Assembly (NCBI GenBank): GCA_038046485.1
Contig: JBBSWA010000024.1
Coordinates: forward strand, 1 to 6,758
DNA: 6,758 nt
Source of the DNA: JBBSWA01 sp038046485
GTDB lineage: Archaea > Nanobdellota > Nanobdellia > Woesearchaeales > SM23-78
Direction: 5' to 3'
Positions 1 through 4,582 of this stretch are shown here, piece by piece. The number at the start of each line of letters is the position of its first letter. The stretch's first letter is position 1. The translations under genes and the position numbers were made by a program. The notes under the pieces were generated by a model. The model had not been told where the DNA came from. It made no database searches and was given only the letters and a program-made list of their open reading frames with translations.

Positions 1-97
1 AGAGCCAGGTGAAGTAATCATGAGGTTGAATGGCTGACCAGAGGAAGAAAATAGAGACAATTCCGATTAAAACCTGGTGGTAGGTTTTGTCCTGCAT
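1..97 (-). CDS. YjdF/DUF2238-like membrane protein, N-terminal part only
   Basis: Reading leftward from an ATG at 97-95, 32 codons stay open to the window edge. The protein starts MQDKTYHQVLIGIVSIFFLW and continues SAIQPHDYFTWL. Residues about 8-21 form a hydrophobic membrane segment, followed by an 'SAIxPxDYFTWxLE'-like run that I associate with the start of YjdF/DUF2238 inner-membrane proteins, whose function is unknown. A strong ribosome site, GGAGG, sits 6 bases before the ATG (plus-strand 104-108). It starts 38 bp after the stop of the small gene at 136-465 on the same strand, so the two are probably co-transcribed. The use of a Shine-Dalgarno site fits a downstream gene of an archaeal operon. 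The family name rests on memory of one short motif; membrane location is more certain. Confidence 0.6.
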   Translation of the reverse strand, partial: MQDKTYHQVLIGIVSIFFLWSAIQPHDYFTWL

Positions 98-135
98 AGG
101 AAGCCTCCGGTAAGCTACTGGATTGAAATGAAAAA

Positions 136-465
136 TTATTCGTCCGTTATTATTGAAGGAATGTAGGAACATGTATTCTGTTTGTCAGCTCTGTTGCCAA
201 ACGCAGCCATGCTTTTAGCGGCGAGTGTGTGGTACTGCTTCCACGATGCCTTTGGCATTTCTTCTGATCTAGGCACTAGGAGTTCTTCTCCTGTATTAAA
301 AGGACACTTTCCGCGAGAGGATTCGGATTGTCCACAGTAAAGAGTTCCATCTAAAGACGTCTGCCAAGGGCAAGGCTTACCGGCAACTAATATTTTATCT
401 ATACCTTCTTCTCGCCAATCTGTATGAATGATGCGATCGGCTTCTCTCTCTAAATTGCGGTCCAT
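136..465 (-). CDS. Small cysteine-containing protein, unknown function
   Basis: A 109-residue protein that I do not recognise. It begins with a charged helical stretch (residues 1-25) and has cysteines at 32, 44, 54 and 99. Two of them are in Cys-Pro contexts (CPW at 32, CPF at 54). The spacing C-x11-C-x9-C could bind a metal or reflect a compact disulfide or zinc fold, but no known ribbon pattern is matched. There is no signal peptide or membrane segment. An AT-rich box TTATATTA (plus 491-499, read on the minus strand) lies about 30 bases before the ATG, consistent with a leaderless or very short leader transcript. It probably heads an operon with the YjdF-like gene starting at 97. Confidence 0.65.
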   Translation of the reverse strand: MDRNLEREADRIIHTDWREEGIDKILVAGKPCPWQTSLDGTLYCGQSESSRGKCPFNTGEELLVPRSEEMPKASWKQYHTLAAKSMAAFGNRADKQNTCSYIPSIITDE

Positions 466-490
466 CTCAATTTAAAAAAACAACGCTACC

Positions 491-499
491 TAATATAAT
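491..499 (-). promoter_or_regulatory. TATA-like box for the 136-465 gene
   Basis: The minus-strand sequence around plus 491-499 reads AATTATATTA, about 30 bases before the ATG at 465. This is the spacing expected for an archaeal box A with a leaderless or near-leaderless message. It shares the 114-bp intergenic region with the divergent box at 551-558. Confidence 0.45.
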
Positions 500-550
500 T
501 TTCCATCCTCTACACACTCATTGATTCGTAGTTTTTACTACACCTACTGA

Positions 551-558
551 TTAAATAG
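551..558 (+). promoter_or_regulatory. TATA-like box for the 580-864 gene
   Basis: TTAAATAG is centred about 26 bases before the ATG at 580, and no Shine-Dalgarno-like sequence precedes that ATG. This supports leaderless transcription starting at or next to the start codon. Confidence 0.45.
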
Positions 559-579
559 TCTTTATACTTTAGGTTTCTT

Positions 580-864
580 ATGCCAACAACACAACCAACA
601 GCAGATGCATATTTTGCTGAATTAATATCTAAAAAGCGAGAAGCTATGCGTCAAAGACAGGTTTTAGTGTCCATTGAACGAGAATTACGAACTATATATG
701 ATACCAAGAACAGTCTTTTCACCCCTATAGACTCCTCTCAGAAGCAAGAACTTGCCGATCTGTTACAGGACATAAAGATTACAGAAATTTGGCGTGAGGA
801 AGCCACGGGTAAGTTTTTACAATACCATCGAGAGATCCAAGAGTACAAAGCTAGAAATCTATAG
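580..864 (+). CDS. Small helical, probably coiled-coil protein, unknown function
   Basis: A 94-residue protein, almost entirely charged and predicted helical. Residues about 8-40 and 55-92 are rich in Glu, Lys, Arg and Gln with regularly spaced Leu/Ile, and a short turn with Pro sits near 50 (TPIDSS). This suggests a two-helix hairpin or coiled coil. There is no cysteine, membrane segment or signal peptide. I considered a DGR Avd-like helical protein because of its size, but it is 2 kb from the reverse transcriptase, on the other strand, and lacks the strong basic character of Avd. The start is supported by the TATA-like box about 26 bases upstream and the absence of a ribosome site (leaderless). 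Its 3' end lies 11 bp from the convergent tRNA gene. Confidence 0.6.
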   Translation: MPTTQPTADAYFAELISKKREAMRQRQVLVSIERELRTIYDTKNSLFTPIDSSQKQELADLLQDIKITEIWREEATGKFLQYHREIQEYKARNL

Positions 865-875
865 GAGATAGTCAA

Positions 876-958
876 GCCTCCGGCGAGAGTTGCACTCGCG
901 ACCTCCCCCTCTTTGTTGCAATACCAAGGGGGTGCACCAGCTACTATGCTACGGAGGC
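876..958 (-). tRNA. tRNA-Thr (GGU anticodon) with 11-nt intron
   Basis: Read on the minus strand, a 7-bp acceptor stem GCCTCCG/CGGAGGC encloses a D-arm (GCAT/GTGC), a 5-bp anticodon stem CCCCC/GGGGG, a variable loop AGGTC, and a T-stem GCGAG/CTCGC. The 18-nt anticodon loop becomes a normal 7-nt loop, TTGGTAA, if 11 nt (TTGCAACAAAG) are removed between positions 37 and 38, the usual archaeal intron site. That gives anticodon GGU. G1:C72, C2:G71 and a T at position 73 agree with known archaeal threonine identity elements. CCA is not encoded. Two oddities: the D-loop (AGTAGCTG) lacks the G18G19 pair, and the T-loop is TGCAACT instead of TTCRANY, so the standard elbow contacts 18-55 and 19-56 are not formed. 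It is probably functional given perfect stems, but a degenerating copy is possible. Confidence 0.85.
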
Positions 959-964
959 ATATAC

Positions 965-988
965 CCTTGGTTTTTACCTTGGTTTTTA
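965..988. repeat. Perfect 12-bp tandem duplication in the tRNA upstream region
   Basis: CCTTGGTTTTTA occurs twice back to back (965-976 and 977-988). The right-hand copy includes most of the minus-strand TATA-like box of the tRNA gene. The left-hand copy lies between that box and the tRNA 5' end. Confidence 0.85.
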
Positions 989-991
989 AAG
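982..991 (-). promoter_or_regulatory. TATA-like box of the tRNA-Thr gene
   Basis: On the minus strand this reads CTTTAAAAAC, centred about 28 bases before the tRNA 5' end at 958, as expected for an archaeal tRNA promoter. The first arm of the hairpin at 990-1014 overlaps the place where the BRE element would be. Confidence 0.5.
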
Positions 992-1076
992 CTTACTTTC
1001 TGCGAAAGTAAGCTCAAAACGGTAGTTTTGTTGCTTTAGTTCTTTTGAAACTAAAGTTCAAGACGATAGTCTTGTA
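990..1076. repeat. Two tandem hairpin-pair units
   Basis: Four inverted repeats follow each other. They are AGCTTACTTTC/GAAAGTAAGCT (990-1000/1004-1014, 3-nt loop), CAAAAC/GTTTTG (1015-1020/1025-1030, loop GGTA), CTTTAGTT/AACTAAAG (1034-1041/1049-1056) and CAAGAC/GTCTTG (1059-1064/1069-1074, loop GATA). The third and fourth are diverged copies of the first and second. The A-T pair in CAAAAC/GTTTTG becomes G-C in CAAGAC/GTCTTG, and a C-G pair in the first hairpin becomes G-C in the third, so pairing is kept while sequence drifts. The array fills the space between the tRNA promoter and the lipoprotein promoter. No coding or known RNA family is apparent. Confidence 0.75.
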
Positions 1077-1110
1077 GATTTACTTTAGGTATAGATGTGA
1101 TCCCCATAAA

Positions 1111-1120
1111 GCTTATTAAT
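1111..1120 (+). promoter_or_regulatory. TATA-like box for the lipoprotein gene
   Basis: GCTTATTAAT is centred about 26 bases before the ATG at 1142. This supports the ATG over the earlier in-frame GTG at 1097, since the box would otherwise lie inside the coding sequence. Confidence 0.4.
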
Positions 1121-1141
1121 GAGCAGCGTTCCCTGAAAGGG

Positions 1142-1759
1142 ATGAAAAAAGCAGTATTCTCCCTTGTTTTGGTTCTGTTCCTAGTAGCCTGTGTGGGGTT
1201 TAAGCAAGGCCCTTACTCCTTTGAGGAGGGTTTTAATTACATAAAAGGGCTAGATGAGAGATATGGTGGGAATTTTAAGACGGAACAGATGGATGTAAAT
1301 CAAGTGGATTCGAAGAGGATTGATGCGTTTCAAGAGGATTTGCAGGCATTTGCGAGTAGGGTAAGTCAAGATCCAGATTCACTCAATAAAAATAAGTTGT
1401 TGCAGTTCATTGAAGCAAGAAAGCAGATGCTGGACAGTGAGCATTCCTACCTTTTAGCCCAAGGGATGGGTAATTTTAAGGATTTGGAAGTGCGTTCATG
1501 TGATCACAAGAAAGAAATGGAGTATGCCTATAAATATTATAAATCAGCGATGGAAAAAGGTGCAGACGCGAGTGATTTATTTGATCATGTAATGCAGGAT
1601 TTTGAAATCGCTCAGAACTTAATAGGCATACACCCCACAGGATCTGACATAGACGGTCGTCCTTTGTTTTATTTAAGTGCTTGGGATGCTACAGGTAAGT
1701 TGCTCGATAAAATGGCCATTTCGCTGAATGAGTGCATTGCAAAGGCAAACCAAGAGTAA
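1142..1759 (+). CDS. Predicted lipoprotein, unknown function
   Basis: A 205-residue protein starting MKKAVFSLVLVLFLVAC: a basic start, a hydrophobic core and an L-V-A-C lipobox with the lipidated cysteine at residue 17. It is therefore probably exported and membrane-anchored. The mature part is soluble, charged and mostly helical, with an aromatic-rich stretch about residues 120-140 (EYAYKYYKSAMEKG) and one further cysteine pair region (C118, C198). No domain is recognised. The reading frame extends 15 codons upstream to a GTG at 1097, but that extension would bury the signal peptide. A TATA-like box at 1111-1120 is correctly placed for leaderless initiation at 1142. The gene is followed after 33 bp by the zinc-ribbon gene, which has its own promoter. 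Confidence 0.7.
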   Translation: MKKAVFSLVLVLFLVACVGFKQGPYSFEEGFNYIKGLDERYGGNFKTEQMDVNQVDSKRIDAFQEDLQAFASRVSQDPDSLNKNKLLQFIEARKQMLDSEHSYLLAQGMGNFKDLEVRSCDHKKEMEYAYKYYKSAMEKGADASDLFDHVMQDFEIAQNLIGIHPTGSDIDGRPLFYLSAWDATGKLLDKMAISLNECIAKANQE

Positions 1760-1761
1760 AG

Positions 1762-1770
1762 CTTATATAG
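1762..1770 (+). promoter_or_regulatory. TATA-like box for the zinc-ribbon gene
   Basis: CTTATATAG is centred 27 bases before the ATG at 1793, with no ribosome site in between. This is a clear leaderless archaeal promoter arrangement. Confidence 0.55.
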
Positions 1771-1792
1771 GTCTCTTTTTGTTGGGTTTTGT

Positions 1793-2233
1793 ATGTCATT
1801 AAAGATGCCTGAGAGTATGGCTGAGTGTGCTTATTTTACTCGCCGTGCCTTTGAAAACAGCAAGATCATTGCGTGGGTGCTTAAGGAGCCGTGTCCTAAA
1901 TGCAAAAAGGGCATGATGGGTAAGCCCGTAGAAAAGGGTAAGGTTAAGATTCGTGCAACGGAATATGTCTGCCCCAGTTGTGGTTATTCTGAAGGAAAAG
2001 ACACGTATGAAGTCAAGTTGACGTGCAACGTCCAATATACGTGTGCCAAATGCAGCCATAGTGGTGAAACCACTGCCCCCTTCAAGCGAAAATCTTTCCA
2101 GGGTACAAAAGCAATTGTTTTCGAGTGTCAAGGCTGTCATGAACAAATTCCCATCACCAAGAAGATGAAGGAAGTAAAAAAGAAGAAAGGCGCCGTCACA
2201 GTCACAGCCGATGCAGATGATGATGATTTCTGA
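1793..2233 (+). CDS. Double zinc-ribbon protein with basic and acidic tail
   Basis: A 146-residue protein with two Cys-x2-Cys...Cys-x2-Cys metal sites. Ribbon 1 uses C34/C37 and C60/C63 (CPKC, CPSC); ribbon 2 uses C84/C87 and C112/C115. The N-terminus has an aromatic/basic motif ECAYFTRRAF (residues 11-20) leading into 'IIAWVLKEPCPKC', a layout I associate with conserved uncharacterised archaeal zinc-ribbon proteins. The C-terminus is a lysine block (about 123-132) followed by an Asp-rich tail ending ADDDDF. Zinc ribbons of this kind usually bind nucleic acid or a transcription/translation partner; which one cannot be told here. The start is supported by a TATA-like box 27 bases upstream with no leader. 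An unrelated overlapping frame on the other strand is a shadow. Confidence 0.8.
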   Translation: MSLKMPESMAECAYFTRRAFENSKIIAWVLKEPCPKCKKGMMGKPVEKGKVKIRATEYVCPSCGYSEGKDTYEVKLTCNVQYTCAKCSHSGETTAPFKRKSFQGTKAIVFECQGCHEQIPITKKMKEVKKKKGAVTVTADADDDDF

Positions 2234-2330
2234 ACTGTAGTTTGATTGGAACTTTCATGTTCAAGAAATATAAGCCAAAATTAATATAGAAGCTTCTGTT
2301 CCTTTCATTAAAAATAGGATAAATGCAGCT

Positions 2331-2984
2331 ATGGTAAAGCAAAGTCCTGCCCAGGAACATCCTTCGCAAATCATTCTGGATGCGGTAGCTCTCCATGAGC
2401 GGCAGCTGGGGGTGGGTACATTGGCGTTTGTTCTTAAGGGATTAAAAAACAAGCGGATCCTTAATAGGCAGTTGCACACTTCGCGCTTCTTCGGATCCCT
2501 ATTTTATAAGCCGCTGGATGTGATAGAGAATTATGCCCATCAGCTAGTAAGGCAAGGTTTTCTCTGCAGGGTAGATATTGGATCCTCTTATAAAGTGCCT
2601 TTGCTTGAACTCACTCCGGCCGGAAAACAGGTTCTAGAGCGGAGAACAGACATTCCGTTACAAGCCATACGAACGAAGAAACCGGTACAATTGAATGAGA
2701 CAGCCAAAGAAACCATTGCTTTATTTAAGGAACTTAGAAGTATCCAGATGGTGGCGGAAAAACGGGGGTTAAGTTCAAGCACAGTATGGTCGCATTTAAC
2801 GATGGGGGTGCAGCTTGGTTTGATCGCTCCTGCTGAAGTGGTGGATAAGGAACGGTTGGACTTGATCCTAAGCGTTCATGCCAATCTAAACTCTACTCGT
2901 TTAAAGGAGCTTAAAGCAGCCCTTCCCGAAGAGGTCACATATGAGGAGATTCAGTGTGCCATCACGAGCGTGGATCATGGCTGA
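2331..2984 (+). CDS. Stand-alone RQC-HTH_40 DNA-binding protein (RecQ C-terminus-like)
   Basis: A 217-residue protein with two winged-helix-like domains. Residues about 11-106 resemble the RQC domain of RecQ helicases: 'LGVGTLAFVLKGLKNKRI', 'TSRFFGSL', then 'YAHQLVRQGFL' and 'LELTPAGKQVL'. Residues about 121-210 resemble the HTH_40 domain found after RQC in many RecQ proteins: 'ETIALFKELRSIQMVAEKRG' then 'SSSTVWSHL'. The helicase core that should precede RQC is absent; the gene starts cleanly with ATG, and upstream is the zinc-ribbon gene. It may be a free-standing DNA-structure-binding factor, a helicase partner encoded elsewhere, or a relic of a split recQ. Leader signals are weak (TTAATATA at 2281-2288, AGGAT near 2316). 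It converges with the reverse transcriptase gene 47 bp away. Confidence 0.75.
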   Translation: MVKQSPAQEHPSQIILDAVALHERQLGVGTLAFVLKGLKNKRILNRQLHTSRFFGSLFYKPLDVIENYAHQLVRQGFLCRVDIGSSYKVPLLELTPAGKQVLERRTDIPLQAIRTKKPVQLNETAKETIALFKELRSIQMVAEKRGLSSSTVWSHLTMGVQLGLIAPAEVVDKERLDLILSVHANLNSTRLKELKAALPEEVTYEEIQCAITSVDHG

Positions 2985-3031
2985 AAAAGCGTATTGTTCT
3001 ATGAAAAAATTATTTTATTCAAGGACGATTT
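2985..3031. terminator. AT-rich convergent intergenic stop region
   Basis: Between two convergent genes there are short A- and T-runs: AAAAA at 2983-2987, AAAAAA at 3004-3009, and a T-rich run at 3010-3019. Archaeal termination needs only T-rich tracts, so both messages may end here. There is no strong hairpin. Confidence 0.3.
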
Positions 3032-4096
3032 CTAAGGTTTTAACCCATTTTCTACCATTTCAGTTAGCTTTTGTCTGAAACGATACGTGTTTCCTTGTTT
3101 GGCATAGGCGTTCCATCCTTGTAAAACTTCTGACACTTGTTGATGATCTGTTTTTTTGAGTCGGTGTTTTTCCAACAGTTCGTGCAGTTTTTTCATTATT
3201 TTCCTCATATTCCTCTGCTTGACCAGTTTATAGTGATAGAAGATGCGAAACCCTAGTAAGGTTGTTCCTTTGTGTAATGGAATAATTTTGCATTTATTCG
3301 GGTGGAGTTCCAGCTTTAATTGGGCTAGGAAATGAAGAATTTTCTCTTGGTATTCCAGGAGAGTTGTTTTTGAGTGGTGTAGAATGATGAAGTCGTCCAC
3401 GTAACGGATGTAATGCTTGGCTTTGAGCTGATGCTTAACATACTGGTCAAGTTCATTGAGGTAGATATTGGCGAAGAACTGGCTGGTCCAATTGCCTAAA
3501 GGCATACCTTTTCCTGGTTTGTCTGAGTGGTAGTTATTTAGGATTTTTTGGATGAGCAAGGTTACTTTTTTGTCTTTGACTTTCTTTTGGATGATGTTCA
3601 ACAATATTACATGGTCTACAGTGTCGAAATAGTGCCTGATGTCAGCTTTGAAGGCGAAGCCTGCAACTTGGTTGTTGTTTTTGGCATCTTGGGCAGGCCT
3701 TCCGTTCTTTGTTACTCTGTGCAGAAAGTGTTCGAATCTTTTCAAGGCAGATAAGTTTCCTTTTCCTTTCTGGCTGGCATAGCTATCGTATATGAATAGA
3801 GGTTCAAAGATGGGTTGTAAGATGTTGACTAAGGCGTGGTGCACGATGCGATCTCGGAAGTTGCTGACGCAGATGACGCGTGTTTTGGGGTCTCGGAGAA
3901 CGAATTTTTGTAAGGGTTTGGGTGTGTAGGTTTGCGTTCTGAGTTCTTTGGACAGCTGACAGAGGTAAAGTCGCCAATGCCGGTCGAATTCTTGTACCTT
4001 TGGGCTGCTGGTTTTGTGCTTTCGGGCTTTCCAATAAGCATCTTCCAAGTTTTCCCAAGAGCAAAGTTTGCTGTATAAGTGGTTATAGGTTTTCAT
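3032..4096 (-). CDS. DGR reverse transcriptase
   Basis: A 354-residue RNA-dependent DNA polymerase that copies the TR transcript with errors at adenines and feeds cDNA into VR. The start MKTYNHLYSKLCSWENL is the typical DGR reverse-transcriptase start. Visible motifs are RDRIVHHAL (81-89), catalytic D152 in FKADIRHYFDTVDH, LGNWTSQ (200-206, the DGR-specific [LIV]GxxxSQ replacing the usual QG motif), YVDD (232-235, catalytic D234 and D235), GFRI (282-285), and a C-terminal 'GWNAYAKQGNTYRF'. Length is normal for DGR enzymes, with no maturase, X or endonuclease domain. The frame stays open upstream through TR to a GTG at 4252 (406 residues), but that 52-residue extension is mostly translated TR. 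I prefer the ATG at 4096, 25 bp after TR, although its ribosome site (AGGAT, about 10 bases upstream) is weak. Confidence 0.92.
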   Translation of the reverse strand: MKTYNHLYSKLCSWENLEDAYWKARKHKTSSPKVQEFDRHWRLYLCQLSKELRTQTYTPKPLQKFVLRDPKTRVICVSNFRDRIVHHALVNILQPIFEPLFIYDSYASQKGKGNLSALKRFEHFLHRVTKNGRPAQDAKNNNQVAGFAFKADIRHYFDTVDHVILLNIIQKKVKDKKVTLLIQKILNNYHSDKPGKGMPLGNWTSQFFANIYLNELDQYVKHQLKAKHYIRYVDDFIILHHSKTTLLEYQEKILHFLAQLKLELHPNKCKIIPLHKGTTLLGFRIFYHYKLVKQRNMRKIMKKLHELLEKHRLKKTDHQQVSEVLQGWNAYAKQGNTYRFRQKLTEMVENGLKP

Positions 4097-4120
4097 GAAG
4101 AAGGTATCCTGGAGAGGGGC

Positions 4121-4217
4121 TATTCCGAGAGCGCGGCCGTTGTTGTTGAATTGCCTGTTGGCGTTCAAGTTGTTGAGGTTGTTGTAGTTGTCGTTGCCGC
4201 CAAGGGCGCCAGGCCGG
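4121..4217 (-). repeat. DGR template repeat (TR)
   Basis: This is the invariant template whose transcript is reverse-transcribed. In coding orientation it runs from CCGGCCTGGCGCC (4217) to GGAATA (4121) and contains 30 adenines, 22 of them in eleven AAC codons. Every possible change at the adenines of an AAC codon gives NNC, never a stop. Constant ends are GC-rich: 22 nt without any A at the 5' side and GGCCGCGCTCTCGG at the 3' side. It matches VR (4613-4709) position for position except for 22 substitutions. It ends 24 bp before the reverse transcriptase ATG. Confidence 0.95.
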
Positions 4218-4299
4218 CTCAGTAGCCCTGCACACCACTCTATTTTCTTCACCGTTTCAAACGTTCACCTTGCGATTACCAGCTGTTACGGTTGTGTTA

Positions 4300-4317
4300 G
4301 TTAGGAGCAATCCTAAC
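4300..4317. repeat. 7-bp hairpin in the TR leader
   Basis: GTTAGGA (4300-4306) and TCCTAAC (4311-4317) pair perfectly around a 4-nt loop. It lies about 85 bp before TR in transcription order, in DNA with no convincing gene, so it is probably part of the DGR RNA leader. Confidence 0.6.
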
Positions 4318-4365
4318 AGGTTTCATAGCAATGCTGCCTTGGCAGGCTCTTGCCTTGATGACAGG

Positions 4366-4429
4366 GCGTGTAGTCCTTTTCGCCATGAGCCGCCTTTTAA
4401 AGACGGTATGGGCTACTCCAGGACAACGC
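4366..4429 (-). ncRNA. Structured leader of the DGR template RNA (candidate)
   Basis: A 64-nt segment can fold into one long interrupted hairpin on the minus-strand RNA. Stems (plus coordinates) are 4366-4369/4426-4429, 4373-4377/4420-4424, 4383-4386/4408-4411 and 4390-4396/4400-4406 (CCGTCTT with AAGGCGG, one G-T pair, loop TAA). It sits between the target gene and TR, where DGR template RNAs are known to have functional upstream sequence. No gene is convincing here; a 29-codon frame (MAKRTTRPVIKARACQGS...) crosses it but resembles nothing. The function and exact RNA ends are inferred. Confidence 0.45.
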
Positions 4430-4445
4430 TTAGAATTTAACAGGT

Positions 4446-4454
4446 GTTTAAATA
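4446..4454 (-). promoter_or_regulatory. Possible TATA box for the TR/reverse-transcriptase transcript
   Basis: On the minus strand this reads TATTTAAAC followed by ACC, a good archaeal box A. Initiation about 25 bases on would fall near 4422, upstream of most of the structured leader and of TR, giving one RNA with leader, TR and reverse transcriptase. A second AT-rich box (TTAAATTC, 4433-4440) is an alternative. Confidence 0.35.
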
Positions 4455-4463
4455 CCTAACAGA

Positions 4464-4579
4464 ACCAACCTTGGTCCTCAAAAAAGTGTCTTTTTTGGTC
4501 TCAACAGCAAGCGTAACTTGCTGAGGATCCCAATTCCTGTGGAATTGAGGATCAACAACTTCCAATGGAACTCGTTGAT
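4464..4579. repeat. Array of five tandem hairpins downstream of the variable gene
   Basis: Inverted repeats follow each other: ACCAA/TTGGT (4464-4468/4471-4475); AAAAAA/TTTTTT (4480-4485/4491-4496); CAGCAAG/CTTGCTG (4505-4511/4517-4523, loop CGTAA); GATCCCAATTCC paired with GGAATTG-A-GGATC (4526-4537/4541-4553, loop TGT, one bulged A); and ATCAAC/GTTGAT (4551-4556/4574-4579) with TTCC/GGAA inside. The last two share bases and could alternate. They start 34 bp past the VR end. In the Bordetella phage DGR a hairpin/cruciform just downstream of VR is needed for target recognition, so one of these may serve that role. Confidence 0.75.
4480..4496 (-). terminator. T-rich hairpin, possible terminator of the target gene
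   Basis: In the direction of the target gene's transcription the second arm is a run of six T (plus 4485-4480) after a GACAC loop, about 90 bp past the stop codon. Archaeal RNA polymerase stops at such T-tracts, which would separate target mRNA from the TR/reverse-transcriptase transcript. Confidence 0.35.
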
Positions 4580-4582
4580 TTC

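Noticed and set aside
2..37. Plus-strand frame ending EPGEVIMRLNG at 37
   Set aside because: It looks protein-like for 11 codons, but the minus strand here has a start codon, a GGAGG ribosome site and a membrane segment, so the YjdF-like gene is the better reading.
580..864. The 94-residue helical protein as the missing Avd
   Set aside because: Size is close but it is 2 kb from the reverse transcriptase, on the opposite strand, and nearly neutral in charge rather than strongly basic.
990..1076. CRISPR array
   Set aside because: The units are adjacent palindromes that diverge in sequence; there are no identical repeats separated by unique spacers.
1097..1141. GTG start giving a 15-residue longer lipoprotein
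   Set aside because: It would place residues before the signal peptide and put the TATA-like box inside the gene; ATG at 1142 fits better.
1799..2146. Minus-strand frame opposite the zinc-ribbon gene
   Set aside because: It is a shadow of the zinc-ribbon gene, whose two Cys4 sites and promoter are clear.
3032..4252. Group II intron reverse transcriptase or retron
   Set aside because: The enzyme has no maturase or endonuclease domain and carries the DGR-specific LGNWTSQ motif; TR/VR adenine substitutions settle the class.
4327..4416. Small 29-codon frame (MAKRTTRPVIK...) upstream of TR as an Avd gene
   Set aside because: It is far too short for Avd, has no recognisable ribosome site, and overlaps strong RNA hairpins.
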